DNA of 64,000 nt from Siphonodentalium dalli (GCA_032622095.1 CP136069.1:109276278-109340277), one strand, 5' to 3'; positions 24,254-37,628 are shown, counted from the stretch's first letter. Made by a program: numbers and translations. Notes: generated by a model from the sequence alone, not told the origin.

Positions 24254-25551
24254 TTTATAGAACTGGCATGAAATGTGTAATGTATGAACAATTGAGACTT
24301 ATTTACTACCATTGTTCTAGTAAAGGGAAAATAAGCAATAGCCTATATAGATAATTGTCTTCGTGTAAGGCACCAAACTGTCTATTGTTTGAATATCCTG
24401 CAATGCCATAGGCCTACTACAGTTAGAGTTCAGTTTCACCTTGATGTTATTGAAAAAGGCATTCCATTAATTCATCAGTTGGAACTGCTATGCATGCCTA
24501 TTTCTGGCCGAAATTGGGTTGTCAATATAAGCTATTGCTCCATGCAAGTCATCAGGGAGATTTTAAATTTCCAATTCATGATGAAAACATAGATTTGTTT
24601 AATGTTTGAATCAAAATATTTATATCACATGATAACAATTGTGTGCAAGACTGGTTCACTATAAGCCATCGCCCACGTAAACGCATAGTCCTAGACATCA
24701 CCTGTGCATGTGTTTTGGGGAAAATGGTACAGCTGATAGTACTGTACAGATAAACTGGAATTTATCTCTTAACACATGTCTGTCATTCCAAAAATGGCAA
24801 CTGTTAAATATTCGAGGTCATGTAGACAATAATTAACTCCCTGAACTATATATAATGTACAGTATTCAATACGAACAAAGTTATTCGTTGTCTGCGTATA
24901 TGTCAATTTATTATAGCCAAACGAAACCGAAAATAGCTGTTTTCATTTTCCAAAAATTGGAATGGGAGACGAAACGAAAGTTTCATTCCCGTCTGGGAAC
25001 GTCTATTATTGTGCCGCAGTAGGCCTATCAATGATTGGCTGTAGTCTACATATAGCTCAGTAGATGAATGACTTTCATATTTCATATAATGCTTTTTAAA
25101 ACGATGTGTTAAAAAGTTGAAATGGGAGACGAAGCGGCAGCGATATGTTTCGTTCTACGTTCCTGCTCTTGGGTACGATTTTGAGTCGGTCATTGACCCT
25201 GTCCGCGCATTTATATTGCGCCTTGTAAACAGTTGCTGCTTACTGGGATTGTGTCTTGTAACTACACACGTTATGATAACATTGTACCGGTACCAATATA
25301 TTTCATTGTCCTTTGGATGATGCCCGGTCTTGATAATGATATCCCTATTGTTTTTGTACTAACGGGAATCTGAATTACCGGCACTAAGTCTTGCCGAAGT
25401 TTTTTTGTTCAACGCATCTCAGGTCCGATAAGACGTCACTGAGGATTGGTTACAGCCAATGGTAACATTAATATTCAGATAATGCAGACATGCAAGTGTC
25501 TGTTAAGGTCAATAATTACTAACGTCTCACACTAAATATATGGCGAAATGC

Positions 25552-25590
<39 letters not shown>

Positions 25591-25946
25591 GGCGACCGAA
25601 TTAGTCATGACATTGTGTCGATAGAGAAGGTGTATCTCTAATGAGTGTTTTCCATATTGGTCTATATATAACCCTGTCTCACGATTAAGAGTTTTCGTCA
25701 TAGATCCAAGACTCTATAAGCAAGCAGCGTATAGGTACATGCTTCGTAGCTAGCTCATATATACTGGTCATATACTGCTGTCTAGCAACAAAATAGCAAT
25801 ATGGTTAAATACTCCATATAGACTTTTATACGGCTGTGAATGTATATTTGAACCTTATGGGTAAGCCATCATAATCATAGAGGCTGTTAAGTTGAAAACG
25901 TCATTTTAAAATATACTATAATATAGTTGCCCAATAATCAACGAGA
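24254..25946. other. No gene seen; contains a 34-bp poly-C run
   Basis: Single-copy-looking intron sequence. 25555-25588 is an uninterrupted run of 34 C followed by GGGG, a candidate i-motif/G-quadruplex former on the opposite strand. No coding frame of note. Confidence 0.6.
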
Positions 25947-26575
25947 GGCCGATCACGATCGGCAGATGTTTAACCCATCCCTTGGCGATAGTAAATTGTT
26001 AAGATCAGAATCATAATCTTTTAATGTTGAATTATAGAGTATACTGTTATGATCTAAAGTAGTATATGACAAATGTACATAATAACCAGTAATAACACAA
26101 ATTATTGGAATGTATGAGTCAATATAAAAGGGTTAATATAACATCTAAACTCTAGAGCCTGTCACCACTATCATAGTGTGAGCAGTTCTATTCATGTTGT
26201 TGCAAATTGCCATGTGAGATATCAAAATAATATAATTATTTATTTAATGGAAAAGGTTAAAAGACATGGAATGGGGTAAAAGGGGTTAAATCACCTATCT
26301 CTGCCCTGTTTGATCCAATGTAGTCCCATCATCCAAGGACTTAGAGAGCTCCATTGGTCTAGTTAAATAAATTCACATGGCTAAGTTGTGGTTAAAAAGA
26401 TAGCTAAATCAATTTATCCAATAATTCACTAACTGTGTCTCTTATACAGAGCTAACATATGAGGGCTATAAATAACTCTCAAAGCAATAAACAATATTGT
26501 CTTTTATCTTGCTCACAGAGAAGCAGGTATTCATTAATTGTAAGTTACTTGGGTTATAATCTGGATAATTCTTAG
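25947..26575 (+). repeat. Repeat headed by 'ggccgatcacgatcggcag'
   Basis: The 19-bp head contains the inverted pair 'gccgatc'/'gatcggc' and is followed by 'atgtttaaccc' and 'cttggc'. The same head and follow-on text occur at 46282-46325. The rest is AT-rich, with no gene. Confidence 0.5.
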
Positions 26576-27415
26576 TTTAAAAAGGGCCATATCTCTGGTA
26601 TAACAAATTGGATCTAACCCATATTCAAACTCGTTCTGTATTTTGAATTGAGAAACTCACATACCAAATTTGGTTCCTATCAGATGAAAAATGGTTGATT
26701 TATCGAAGTACATGTATGTGTGAATCATATGTCAAAGGACCATAACTCCATTAAAAAAAATCCGATCAAACCCATATTCGAACTCAATCTGTATGTTGGT
26801 CTGAGAAACTCATACACCAAATTTGGTTCCAATCAGATAAAACATGTTTGAGTTATGGCAGAATTCATGAATTCTAAGTCGAAAAAGGGCCATAACTCCG
26901 TAAAAAAAACTCCGATCAAACCCATATTCGAACTCGATCTGTATTTTGGGCCGAGAAACTCACATACCAAATTTGGTTCCGATCAGATAAAAAATGTTTG
27001 AGTTATGGCAGAATTCATGAATTCTAAGTCGAAAAAGGGCCATAACTCCGTAATAAAAAGTCGGATCAAACCCATATGCGAACTCTATCTGTATTTTGGG
27101 CCGAGAAACTCACATACCAAATTTGGTTCCGATCAGATAAAAATTGTTTGAGTTATGGCAGAATGCGTGAATTCTAAGTCGAAAAAGGGCCATAACTCTG
27201 TAAAAAAACATCGGATCAAACCCATATTCGAACTCGATCTGTATTTTGGCCTGAAAACCCCATATACAAAATTTGGTTTTGATCAGGTAAAAAATGTTTG
27301 AGTTATCGCATTACACGTAAAGTGTCTACGGACGGACAGACGGACGCACGACGAGTGGTCAATCCGGACAATGACACTATGTTTACCATACATGGTATGG
27401 GTAAACATAAAAACT
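26576..27415 (+). mobile_element. Helentron-like element body: ~150-bp array, GGAC tract, 3' hairpin
   Basis: Five units of about 150 bp each contain 'aaagggccataactccgta', 'gatcaaacccatattcgaac', 'ataccaaatttggttcc' and 'atgtttgagttatggcagaa'. The array ends in 'tacggacggacagacggac' (about 27330-27350) and a hairpin of 'atgtttaccatac', 'atg', 'gtatgggtaaacat' near 27378-27410. The same unit, microsatellite and hairpin order recurs at 57.37-57.77 kb. The architecture matches the 2239 element although the unit sequence differs. Confidence 0.65.
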
Positions 27416-28586
27416 GGCCTTCCTCAGTGATGATAGACTGAGTGTATATTTTCTTATGTTTCTCTTGGCAAGTATAGTTGCTTTGAAGCATGTTATTGGC
27501 AATTCACTTTCAAGAACATTATCTCAGCTAATAAAGGAATATTTAAGAACTCTTCTGCGTCCTTTGACATAGGAAAAGACAGCTGGTAATAATATAAAAC
27601 TGTGGGACCAGTTCGCTCAAAACGTAAGTAGCGACTGACTGTCCTCAGTAATTATAAGCCAATATTAGCTATCTCTATATACGTTTGTAATTCAGTAATA
27701 GTTGTGGAGATCGCATCGGCTCCGAACCTATAAATAAATCAGTGACGTCATGCGCTGAGCGCTGCACGCCTGATGCTTTTCTGTGTTGAATATTTCTATA
27801 TATCAACATAGAAGCACACATAATTTCAATATCAAATTCTCTCATATTTTTATGAGGAATATAGAGATCGATTTGTATAGTATCGCTCTTCTTTTCGCTG
27901 TGATAGAGCGTTCTGATACGAAATCAGGAGCTGATACAGATTTTGTTGGAGTTTGAATACGAATAGACATTGTATTGTTTCGTTCTTCTCCGGACTTTTC
28001 GTCAGTATACGAATCCAAATCTCTCTGTCAGAGTTTTCAGGGATATTATTGCATCATAAACGTCTCGCTGAGACTCGCTCTAACGTCGGCTTTATGCCAC
28101 GATTTGAGCGTTCTGATTCTACATCAGACACAATTACCGTCCGAGCGTAAACTCGACGAAGTTTCAAGGGAATGATTCTGCTGTCTTGGCCCAGAGGCAA
28201 TATTATAAAGTGGACTGTCCCATTTCTCTGTTAAGAAATTTCAAGGGAATGATTCTGCTGAGCTGTCAGCCCGAGTCCGTGTCTAGTCTATACCGTACTT
28301 GCACTAGCACAGAGGACTTTCTGTTCCTTTATCTTGATCTTGAATCTTGATCTACGAGGTGCTGGAGCCAAAGTAGGCTAATTACTGCACAGAGAATTTT
28401 CCGCCATTTTTTCCCACGGACAAAGACAAAATCTCTTGTCAAATGAGGCCATATTCTGGCCAAAATACGAGGCATACAAATACTGTATAATCCTCATATA
28501 AAGTGTCGTTCACCAAGCCAGAGGCTTATAATGTGAACAGAGTCCGTCATAATATAGACGAACGATTAGAAACGATGTTGCTTCGA
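27416..28586. other. No gene seen
   Basis: Contains a small direct repeat of 'tttcaagggaatgattctgc' at about 28160 and 28238, and a related pair around 'gagcgttctgat' (27906 and 28105). Two overlapping 65-codon frames at 27953-28175 show no domain. Confidence 0.5.
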
Positions 28587-28594
28587 GGACGCAA

Positions 28595-28752
28595 AGTTGA
28601 TAAACTGATGTAGGCAGGGGTATTCCGGTGTGACGTCACATAAGTGGGTAATTAAAAAAAGCCACACCGGAAACGGAACGATGCGAGTTGAGGCGAAGCG
28701 TTAAAGTGATATAATCTGAGCCATATGAGGTAGGTTAATTTATGAAATAAAA
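28595..28752 (-). repeat. Right copy of the ~140-bp CRE-containing inverted repeat
   Basis: Near-identical inverse of 18461-18601 plus the head seen at 18722-18741 ('attttatttcataaattaac'). It holds 'tgtgacgtcaca' at about 28629. The two copies are 10 kb apart and face each other. Confidence 0.85.
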
Positions 28753-28904
28753 TATGAACCATTATACTAGAACAGCGGTTAATTCAGAGAAGAAAAGTGA
28801 TAAGATATATCGAACTATCACCATACTTAATATTTTATAGCCAGAAACATAACACTACCCCCTAAAATGTTCGCCATGGCTTTGAATGTCTCAAAGGTAA
28901 AAAT

Positions 28905-29600
28905 ACCACATAATATTCCTGGCATAATAATTGTGCAAATGGTGATAACACTATGAAACTTGGCACATAGGTTCGTTATACACTATTAATCATGTTCAGA
29001 TGTGTAGACATCGCGGCAGGTCTTTCCTTGGCAATGGTTGCTAGGCAACTATCCCACATCAAATAAATACAAATATGACTGATATTATGGCAGTTTTAAC
29101 AATCTAACAATGCAGCATTTTTATGGTGAAAATAATATTAGTTGTTGTTCGAGTGGATCTGGCTGGAAAATTACCATACTAGTAGTTCTTACTTACAGGA
29201 GTGGTAACGGTAGGGACATACCCGAATTGAAAAATGACTGATATTATGGTAGTTTTGACAAACTAATATAAACTACGTCATTATCATGTTATGGTGAAAC
29301 AATTGTAACAGTTATTGTTAGTGTGGGTTCAACTTTAAAAATTACTATATATTTCTGGTAATGGTTGCTAGGGACATACTAGACATCGTAAAATGCGCAC
29401 ATGACTGATATTATGGTAATTTTAACAAACTAAACTACGTCATGTAACATTTTTATATTGAAAACAATTATTATAATTGTTGTTAGTGTGAACATGACAG
29501 TAAAGTTGCCGCACTCGTTACCTAACGGGTGATGTAATGGTTGCTATGGACATATCCACCTTTGAAAACATACCATATGTATGAGTTTCTGGTAATTTAA
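28905..29600 (-). repeat. Third copy of the ~180-bp array with its element end
   Basis: Begins with text matching the 19835 element end ('aaatggtgataacactatga', 'cttggcacataggttc', 'cagatgtgtagacatcgcgg'), then about three units of 'ggttgctaggcaactatccc', 'gatattatggcagttttaac', 'attgttgttagtgtg'. The partner end is not seen. Confidence 0.75.
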
Positions 29601-29849
29601 CTTATATGACTGTTTCATAATATGGTATGATTTTCGGGAAATTTACATGATATAATTGTTTCATAATATGCCATATTATTCTTATATTGACAATAATGCA
29701 CAACTAAAGGTTGTTGTGTTGTGTACTGATGCATTCTCGTGTGATTCTCGTGTGGCAAATTGGTATTGAGGTTTCATTGTTGCTAGGTAACCACCTACCA
29801 TTGACAAATTTTCTTTAAACTGACAGACTATTCAGTTAGTTTTATCAGA

Positions 29850-31044
29850 ATTACATACATGTGTGGAGTTTATTATTGTTTCTTCCATCAATCGATTGTT
29901 GGAATACATTTTAATGAGACATGTAAAAATATTGACCCACATTTATGTCGATACCACCTGAACCCCGCCCCCCCCCACCAATGGAATCGGACATTCCCAC
30001 TACATTTGACAATGGCATCCATGCAGAACACTCTTATCACGGTGTGGTAGCATCCGCATACTAGTTGCTATACGGTAGGAACTAACTATGTTTCCTTCCT
30101 ATCCATGCCATAACTTCATATATGTCAATACATGGTCACGAGTCAAATACCATGAACTACCCTTTGGAACCGGTGACCATTTCCCATTTACATGGGCAGC
30201 CATGGGCCCATTGCCAACCCATAGTTACTAAGGAACTGCATCCAATGACGTGTCTTAACTACTGTGTCCATGTCATAGAAAGGGGCCTGGACCGATTATA
30301 TACTATTTAGGGCTGGTTCTATTGATTTGCAGTATAGACCTGGGTACATGTCACGTGTTCATAACTATAGGCACCTGTGTATTTGCACTACATGTGGTGT
30401 TCATATGGGTCCATGGCGTATGCGTGGCTGTGGTTATAACCTAGATAGTCATGTAACATGTACATTCATGGGATGGGTTCATGTCTTACATATAAATGTC
30501 TGGTAATAAGGTCATAACTGTTGGATAAGGTCATAACTAAATCAGCCTGGATACATGGGCTGTCCATAGTGGCCCGTCTCAATTTCCTACCTATATGAGC
30601 CTGGGTCCATAGCCAAGATATGGTGGTGCACACGGCCAATCGATAGGGACCTCCATCCTATAGGGCGTTGGTCGAATGGCTGAAAACTGACGTATGTATA
30701 TGGTATGCATATAGAGCCTTGGATCCACGCACAGGCATTTTGATCCATGACTTACCCATAGGGCATGGGGTCCACGTGTCTCCTATATATGTGGATCAGT
30801 CCATTACCTACCAGCATATATGTGAATCTATGAAATAACTAATAACGTCGGTTCCGTAGCTTTAATTTAGGACCTGTGTCCATGTCCTACATATAGGCAC
30901 CTGTATCCAATGCATACATCATTATTATCACCTGTGTATTAGCACTATTTAAACTTGCCTGGGTCTTTGGTGTAGATATATCACGTATGAGGGGTGGGTC
31001 CATATCCTACATATAGACAGACACCTGCTTATGCCAGGTACAAT
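29850..31044. repeat. Decayed minisatellite ('gggtccatggc...tatatg')
   Basis: Loose repeats of 'cctgggtccatgg', 'cctacatatagg' and 'catgtcctacatataggc' with no constant period. The same text resumes at 36948 after the hAT-like element, showing that the element split one repeat tract. 29601-29849 is unassigned. Confidence 0.6.
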
Positions 31045-31689
31045 GTTATATGCAGTGTTCGCGCTGTCGGTAGGCAAATTAGCCAATGGCTAATCTTTTT
31101 CGAATTTGGCTAATAAAAATTTCATTTGGCTAAAATATTTTTTTTAACCCAAATGGAGACTGAAAGCATGGAGTCAGACAGCTAATTAATAAAAGCGCTC
31201 AATAGATCGACACTCAAGACGAAGTTAGGTGACGAAAGTATTTCATTATTTTCGTACTTATGAAATATCGTTCCGTAACAGCAAAAGTTAAGCTCTAACA
31301 TTTAGTGTAAACATATTTTTATTTCCAAATATAACATAACATACAGACATGGTTCGCGCTGCCACTTGCCAAATTTGCCAATGGCAAAAAAAAAATTCAT
31401 TTGGCAAAAAAAAATTCATTTGGCAAAATGTTTGGCAAGTGGGTTTTCAATTATGTGAATGAATGCTTTATTGCGTAAGCTACCATTTAAGGTAGAACAA
31501 TGCAAAACATATATCTATATCTATATTTGCGAATGTCTGTCTGTCTGTCTGTGTTCTATAGAAATTCGCAGGGGACCATCTAGATGATGCCAAAGGGGTC
31601 TACTAGGAGTAGCTTTTTACGAGAAAGATAATGGTCGGGGTTAGAATTTTCTAAAGTGACGCCGTTGTTGTCAGGGGCAGAAAAGGGGG

Positions 31690-33260
31690 AGGGGCAGAAA
31701 AAAAATTGTCGCCGATTGCCACCAAACTTATATATAATCATCCCCATAATATGAGGAATCTAATGGCGTGGTTTAAATATGGCAAAAGTCGCGCCGTTCG
31801 CGTCAGGGGTACCTGGAAGGGGGGGCAGTTTTTTTTTTCTGTCGCCGATTGCCACGAAACTTACATATAATCATCCCCATGATATGAAGAATCCAACGGG
31901 GTGGTTTAAATATGTCAAAAGTGGCGTCGTTTGAGTCAGGGATGAACGGAAGGGGAGAGGGGCACCAAAATTGATAAAACTAATTTTAGCGCCCATTTCC
32001 ACCAAATTGATATATATTCTTCTTCATGATACAAGTAATCTAATTGTGCGATTTAACAACGCCAAATTGTTGTTTTTGGATGAGAGATTGGGAGGGGGTG
32101 GGCACTAAATTTGATAATAAGTCGCTGATTGCCACCACACTTTAATACAAAATCATCCCCATGGTATGATGAGTCTAATGGTGTGGCTTTTATCTGTCAA
32201 ATGTGGCCTCATTCGAGTCAGGGTTGCATTGAAAGGGACAGGGACACCAAAATTGATGCACAATTTTTTTAGCGCCAATTTCCACTAAATTGATACACGT
32301 TCTTATCCACGATACGAGGAATCTAATCGTGATTTAAAGACGCCATAGTGGTGCTGTTTGGGTGAGAGGTGGAGAGGGGAGGGATTGGCACCAAATTTGA
32401 TAAAAAAAATTGTTTAGTCGCCGATTATCACCAAACTTATAAACAATCATCTCCATGATATCAGGAGTGTAATCGTATGGTTTAAAGATGTCACAAGTGG
32501 GGCCATTCGAGTCAGTGGTGTACAGAGATGAGAGAGACACAAAAAATTATATCTATATGTTTAGTGCCGATTTTCACCAGATTGATACATATTCTTCTCC
32601 GTGATACGAGGAATCTTATCGTGTGGTTTAGATACACCAAATTGGTGCCCTATGGGTGAGATATGGGGACCTTAAATTTGATACGAATTTGTATACTCGC
32701 CAATTTTCACCAATTTCATATATATGCATATCTAATCTCTAATGAGTCTTAGTGTGTGCAGCTTGAGTCCGAAATAGGGAAGGGAGGGTCACCAAAACTG
32801 ATACAAAATATTTTAGTACCAATTACCATCAAATTCAGACACGTTCTTCTCAAATGATACAAGAAATAAAATTGTGCTGTCTGCCTGTCTTTTTGTCTGT
32901 CTGTGTGCATTCTATATATAACTTTACGCTGTACAATCGAGATGGCACCAAGGCGTTCTAAGAGGGGTAACATTTTACAAGGAAGATAATGGTGCGGGTT
33001 AAAATTTTCTAAAATGTTGTTGGGAAGGGAAATTAAAAAAATATGGTGAAATAGTTTTGTCGCTGATTTCCACCAAACGAATACATAATCACCTTCGCAA
33101 TATGGCGTTGTTCGAGTCAGCATTGCATCAACAATTGATTTAATAAACCAAATTCATACACGTTTTTCTCTAATGATATACCATGAATTAAATCACATTT
33201 GGTGTCGTTTGCGTCACGGATGGCGAGCTGATATGCACTACCATTGATAAGATTGCTATT
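31690..33260. repeat. Dimeric tandem array inside the hAT-like element
   Basis: Unit about 140-145 bp, alternating between two types. One has 'gtcgccgattgccaccaaac' and 'aatcatccccat'; the other has 'agcgcc(a/c)atttccaccaaa' and 'ttcttctccatgata'. The true period is therefore a ~285-bp dimer. A (CTGT)n tract lies at about 31534-31550 and again near 32880-32905. Confidence 0.75.
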
Positions 33261-34900
33261 CGCCGATATCCACATATAAGTTATATACAGTCACCAGGCC
33301 ATCTCCATATCATTTTAAGTAGTTGGGCGTTCACATTTCACAATCCCAACATATGGTGACCCACATAAGTCACTTGAACAATTATATCTTCTTTATAATA
33401 ACAGTCATATTTATATGGGAATGGCAAAAATCAAGGCATTCACACAATGAGCTAGCAAAAAGAGATAACTAGATGAAGCATTAAACGTATATTTGTCATT
33501 CTATTGAAGAGATACCTATATTCGTGCAAACTGAGAGACCTCGAACCATCAGAGGATTGCATATATAAAATAAAAAAATTTAGTCTGTTCCATTCAATAC
33601 AGTTTCCACAAAAAGTTACAATTAGTCAAGAGACATGGAAGGCCTGTTCAAAAATAGTGGTCACAGTGTGCAGTCAAATATAGTTTCTTCTGATATACAA
33701 GAAAATGCAGTTAGTAGCACAAGACTTTTCAGGATCCTACCAATAATGACATCTGACAAGGGTTTTAGAACAGACTCATCGACTGACATAAACAACTCAA
33801 AATCTCGCTCTGTGTCTGGCACATGTAGCTGATATATGTGCGCAGCAACATTTCGTTGAAACTGAGAATATTTAGCCAATATATAGCACCGTGAACAGAG
33901 GAGCACCTGGAAATTTCTTTGAAACATCTGTATCTTCATGGAGATATGATAGCCAGGTGTCCTCGAGATCTTAGTCCAACCCACTAGATTGATTGATACA
34001 TCTCAATATGTAAAACCCAATTATCATCTTTTATCGAACTGATGTGTTTATGATGTTCATGTATCATATTATAACGTCTAATGTATACGCAGTTGTAAAT
34101 AAATAAATACTTCATTATTGGTGGAACGGATTAATCGCGATAAACAGAATGACAATTGACAAGGTGAGCCACTACTTATATTCCATGACTGTAATAATTG
34201 TGACACGCATGGGGAGGGATCAACATCTACATCCCTCAGGCCAGACAACCAATACAAGTCAACTGAATGAGTGTTCTTTCTCAACAGTTTACCGACAAAC
34301 GGTATAATTCGTTCCGGCTCCGATTCCGGCATAACATATTTTTAAATCAACGGCGTACAAATATATCTAAATATTTCTACATCCAAACAGTGATAACAGT
34401 GATAAAAACGGGTAACAATCATTGATACCTTTTGATATCGTATCCTCGTTATCAAGTTCACCTTTCAGAATATTTGTACGGCCTTAATGATGAAAAGAAC
34501 ATGAGAAATAAACTGACTTGTGTTGTGTTTACTACGGCGAAAATAGGTATCCGCGGAAGCATCGTAATTAATTCGTTGTGGGATTCACCTTGCGAAATAA
34601 GCTATCAAACCATGCCCGAATAACCTTGTCAGGGGCAATTCCAAACATCTGGGCTTATTTCACCCATCTATGCGTGTCAGCAGTACACATTCCTCCTATT
34701 TCCGATTCAGACAACTTCTCAAAATACGTACACGGAAGTACACCAAAATAGAAACAACTAGGTCACAAAAGTAAATATTAAACCATGCTTGAATAGCTAT
34801 TTTGGGGACATCATAAAGCATGCTGGTCCTTCCAAACTCTACCCAGCTTCTGATTGGTTCCTTCCATCTCAGACTCTGGTTGGTCATTCTGCTGCAATTT
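33261..34900. other. hAT-like interior, no gene seen
   Basis: Several frames of 60-107 codons on both strands (for example 33661-33984 and 34078-34332, minus) lack any motif I recognise, including the hAT C-terminal signature. Confidence 0.5.
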
Positions 34901-34939
34901 GATTGGCTGCTTCTTGATCCTCCAGGTCTGAGAAAGTGC

Positions 34940-35806
34940 TATAAAAGGCTGGCACAAATCAGAATCTTGGAGACTGAGCACTTGAAATTTACTACAAGGT
35001 AACTTGTTAGGGAAAACACTCACTGCCATTGCTGTTGCTCACAGAGTAACAAGCAACAAAAACTGTTACTCACAAAGTGAGCAACGAGCAACACAAGGCA
35101 CACTGAGACTGAGAACTTACTGCTAGGTAACTAGTCAGGATATAAACTCATTGCCATCGCTGTTATACTCACAGAGTAACGAGCAACAAAAGCTGTTACT
35201 CACAAAGTGAGCAACGAGCAACAAAAACCTGTTACTCACAAAGTGAGCAACGATCAACAAAACTGTCACTCATTGACTAATGAGCGACACTCTTTAAACT
35301 ATTACTCATTGACTAATGAGAACAAATCTTTGAATCTAACCGTCACTCATCGACTGATGAGCGACACTCTTTAAACTGTTACTCGTTGACTAACGAGCAA
35401 CAAAACTCTGAAACTATAACTGTCACTCGTTGAGCGACACTCTTTAAACTGTTACTCATTGACTAATGAGCAACAAAACTCTGAAACCATATAACCGTTA
35501 CTCATTGAGTGACACTCTTAAAACTGTTACTCATTGAATAATGAGCAACAGCATTTAAATAGATACAACCACTACTCATCGAGTAGTCATAAACTGGTTT
35601 CCCTATTTACTGCCCAAAAATAGGGTGGTGGCAGCAAAACAAAAGACTTCATTGGCAAATTAAACCTGCAGCTCGACTGAGCCAGGCTTACCTCACGTGC
35701 CTAAAAACTTAATAAAATACTCAACCCTTTTTGGCTCGCAGGGACTCGTGGATGAAACCACTCGATCGCTACCGGAATTGAGTCCCCACCCCCCTGCGTG
35801 TTACAT
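34940..35806 (+). promoter_or_regulatory. TATA box, hairpin minisatellite and AATAAA: possible solo LTR-like unit
   Basis: 'ctataaaaggctgg' at 34939 is preceded by two 'gattgg' CCAAT-like motifs. 'aataaa' at 35711 and a GT-rich-to-C-rich tail ending 'gcgtgttaca' (35806) follow. Between them, 35010-35580 is a minisatellite of short inverted pairs such as 'ttactcattgactaatgagc'. The order resembles U3-R-U5, but no TG start or target duplication could be identified, so this may just be a promoter-like stretch. Confidence 0.3.
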
Positions 35807-36835
35807 AATCATGTTTTGTGATGCTATTTGAATATACAATTTATGAGAAAACGTATAACACTTTAAACAAGAGCATTCTCTATTCCCAACAAATATCCAC
35901 AGCATACATTAACCTGGGCAACGTCGGGTAACCCTGCTAGTACATAATATTTACAATGTGATGTGAACGATCTAGTCCGAAAACATCGAAAGTGGGAATA
36001 TATCGCCGACTGTACAAAGGAAAACCCGATCGCGGACAGTACAAAGGGAAACCTGATCGACAACTCTATCAACCAAGCGATCACAAAGTGATATGCAGTC
36101 ATCTTTAGTTTTCACAAGACGGACATTCAAAGACGCATAGACATTAAATCGACCGTGGTTGAATTATGACAATGTGGAGAAAGCAATGTTTTGTAAAGTG
36201 TGCATTGACGCCGGTATATAAGCAATTTGTTCGTAGCAGGCTGTTTTAATCTGGAGAAAGGTTACGTCACTCTGCACGAAACAGCAAAAGGTTATTATTT
36301 TACATTTAATCCCCTGATCCCCTATTGTCTGTCTGGTCACTCACAGGGCTCCTGCACATTGCATGTTTATGATGACATTGTATTTATGACGGTCGAGGTT
36401 TATGAGCACCAAGTGTAAGACAATAGCTTAATCAGCCAAATGTGAATCACGACAGATATTTGTGGCTATTTGTCGTCAATACCGATACAGTCAAAATAAT
36501 ATGCATGCTTTTATGACAGATTGTAATTTGATAATGGCGTAACAATATTAAGTTATTAATTTCCAGATGTCACTTAGATATTTTCGCAAGGATAAATATT
36601 TAATGATTTAAAAAAAGATATTGATATAAAACAAAAAAATAATGACATTAAGAAGGACAATCCCGGGTTATCCCCACCCCCCAAATCACTCTTTCATATA
36701 AAGATTAATAAATTTTTAATAAATGATATATCTAGTTCATCCAAATTATTTAAATTATGGTGTATTTTACCTGTGTCTGTTAGATTTTACGTTTTAGTCA
36801 TTAATTGTGAACCGACCAGAAAACGATGATTTAAT
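35807..36835. other. hAT-like interior, no gene seen
   Basis: AT-rich sequence; frames at 35863-36102 (minus) and 36227-36418 (plus) have no recognisable domains. Confidence 0.5.
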
Positions 36836-36947
36836 TTTGCCAAAGTTTTTTTTAATTTGGCCAAAATACATTTGGCTAAAGTTTTTTTCATTTGGCTAAA
36901 CTTTTGGCTAAAGTTTTTTTCGGTCCAGCGCGAACACTGGTTATATG

Positions 36948-37628
36948 GCATACATATATCGGCCTTGGTCTACACGTATGGGTATGTGTCCATGGCCAAC
37001 CTACAGTGCCATATGTGTATGGGCTATTTATAAGGGCCCCCCATCCTTAACTTTCGTATATGTAGCATCGGTCCAATATCTAACAATAGGTTGGTCTGTC
37101 ACAAAACTGTCTCATATGTTCATACCATATATAGGGTCCTGAATCCATGGTGTACTAATGTATTGTGCATCGGACTTGGTCTATGGTATCTTAGTACATG
37201 GTCTATCTGTGGGCACTTGGGTATTTGCACCATGTAACAGTGTCATGGTCATGGTCATAGATACCATACATGAATAATGGGCTGGGTCCATCGCCATAGA
37301 GTATACTATTGTATTTCTATAACACGGCATCGCTCCATTGCAGCCTCGGTGACCAGGTATAAACAGCCTAGCATCGCGGTTAAATGGTGTATGCTAATAT
37401 ATAATGGCTTTATATATATGAAGCGGTCTGGTTCATGGACCATCCTACGTCCATAGCCTATATGTATGGACATGGGTCCTGTGACTATATATATGCCTGG
37501 GTCCTAACCTAACTATTGAAAGCTAGGCCCATGGCTAACATATTGGTGGATGACACTATGTTCTTCATATATAGTAGAGTGGGTTCATGACTTACATTAC
37601 ACATCTAGCTGTGTGGGTCTATGGGTTA
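36948..37628. repeat. Continuation of the 29.85-31.04 kb minisatellite
   Basis: 'ggtccatggc', 'tatatgtatgg' and 'catgggtcc' text in the same style as left of the hAT-like element. It ends at the TTA before the solo element end at 37629. Confidence 0.6.

Larger units (their letters stand above)
31053..36939. mobile_element. 5.9-kb hAT-like element with 8-bp target duplication
   Basis: Termini 'cagtgttcgcgct' (31053) and its inverse 'agcgcgaacactg' (36939) are flanked by an identical 8-bp direct repeat gttatatg (31045-31052 and 36940-36947). An 8-bp duplication and CAG-starting termini are hallmarks of hAT transposons. Both subterminal zones carry several 'atttggctaa' copies on each strand. 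A second, diverged left end ('ggttcgcgctgccacttgcc') sits inside at 31350. The interior has arrays and AT-rich sequence but no recognisable hAT transposase, so the copy is non-autonomous or gutted. Confidence 0.85.

Noticed and set aside
18461-28752. A 10-kb transposon bounded by the CRE-bearing inverted repeats
   Set aside because: The repeats also occur in a third partial copy at 18722 and no target duplication is seen; independent insertions of a small element fit better.
23300-29600. CRISPR-like array from the regular ~180-bp repeats
   Set aside because: Units are contiguous tandem repeats without spacers, in animal DNA.
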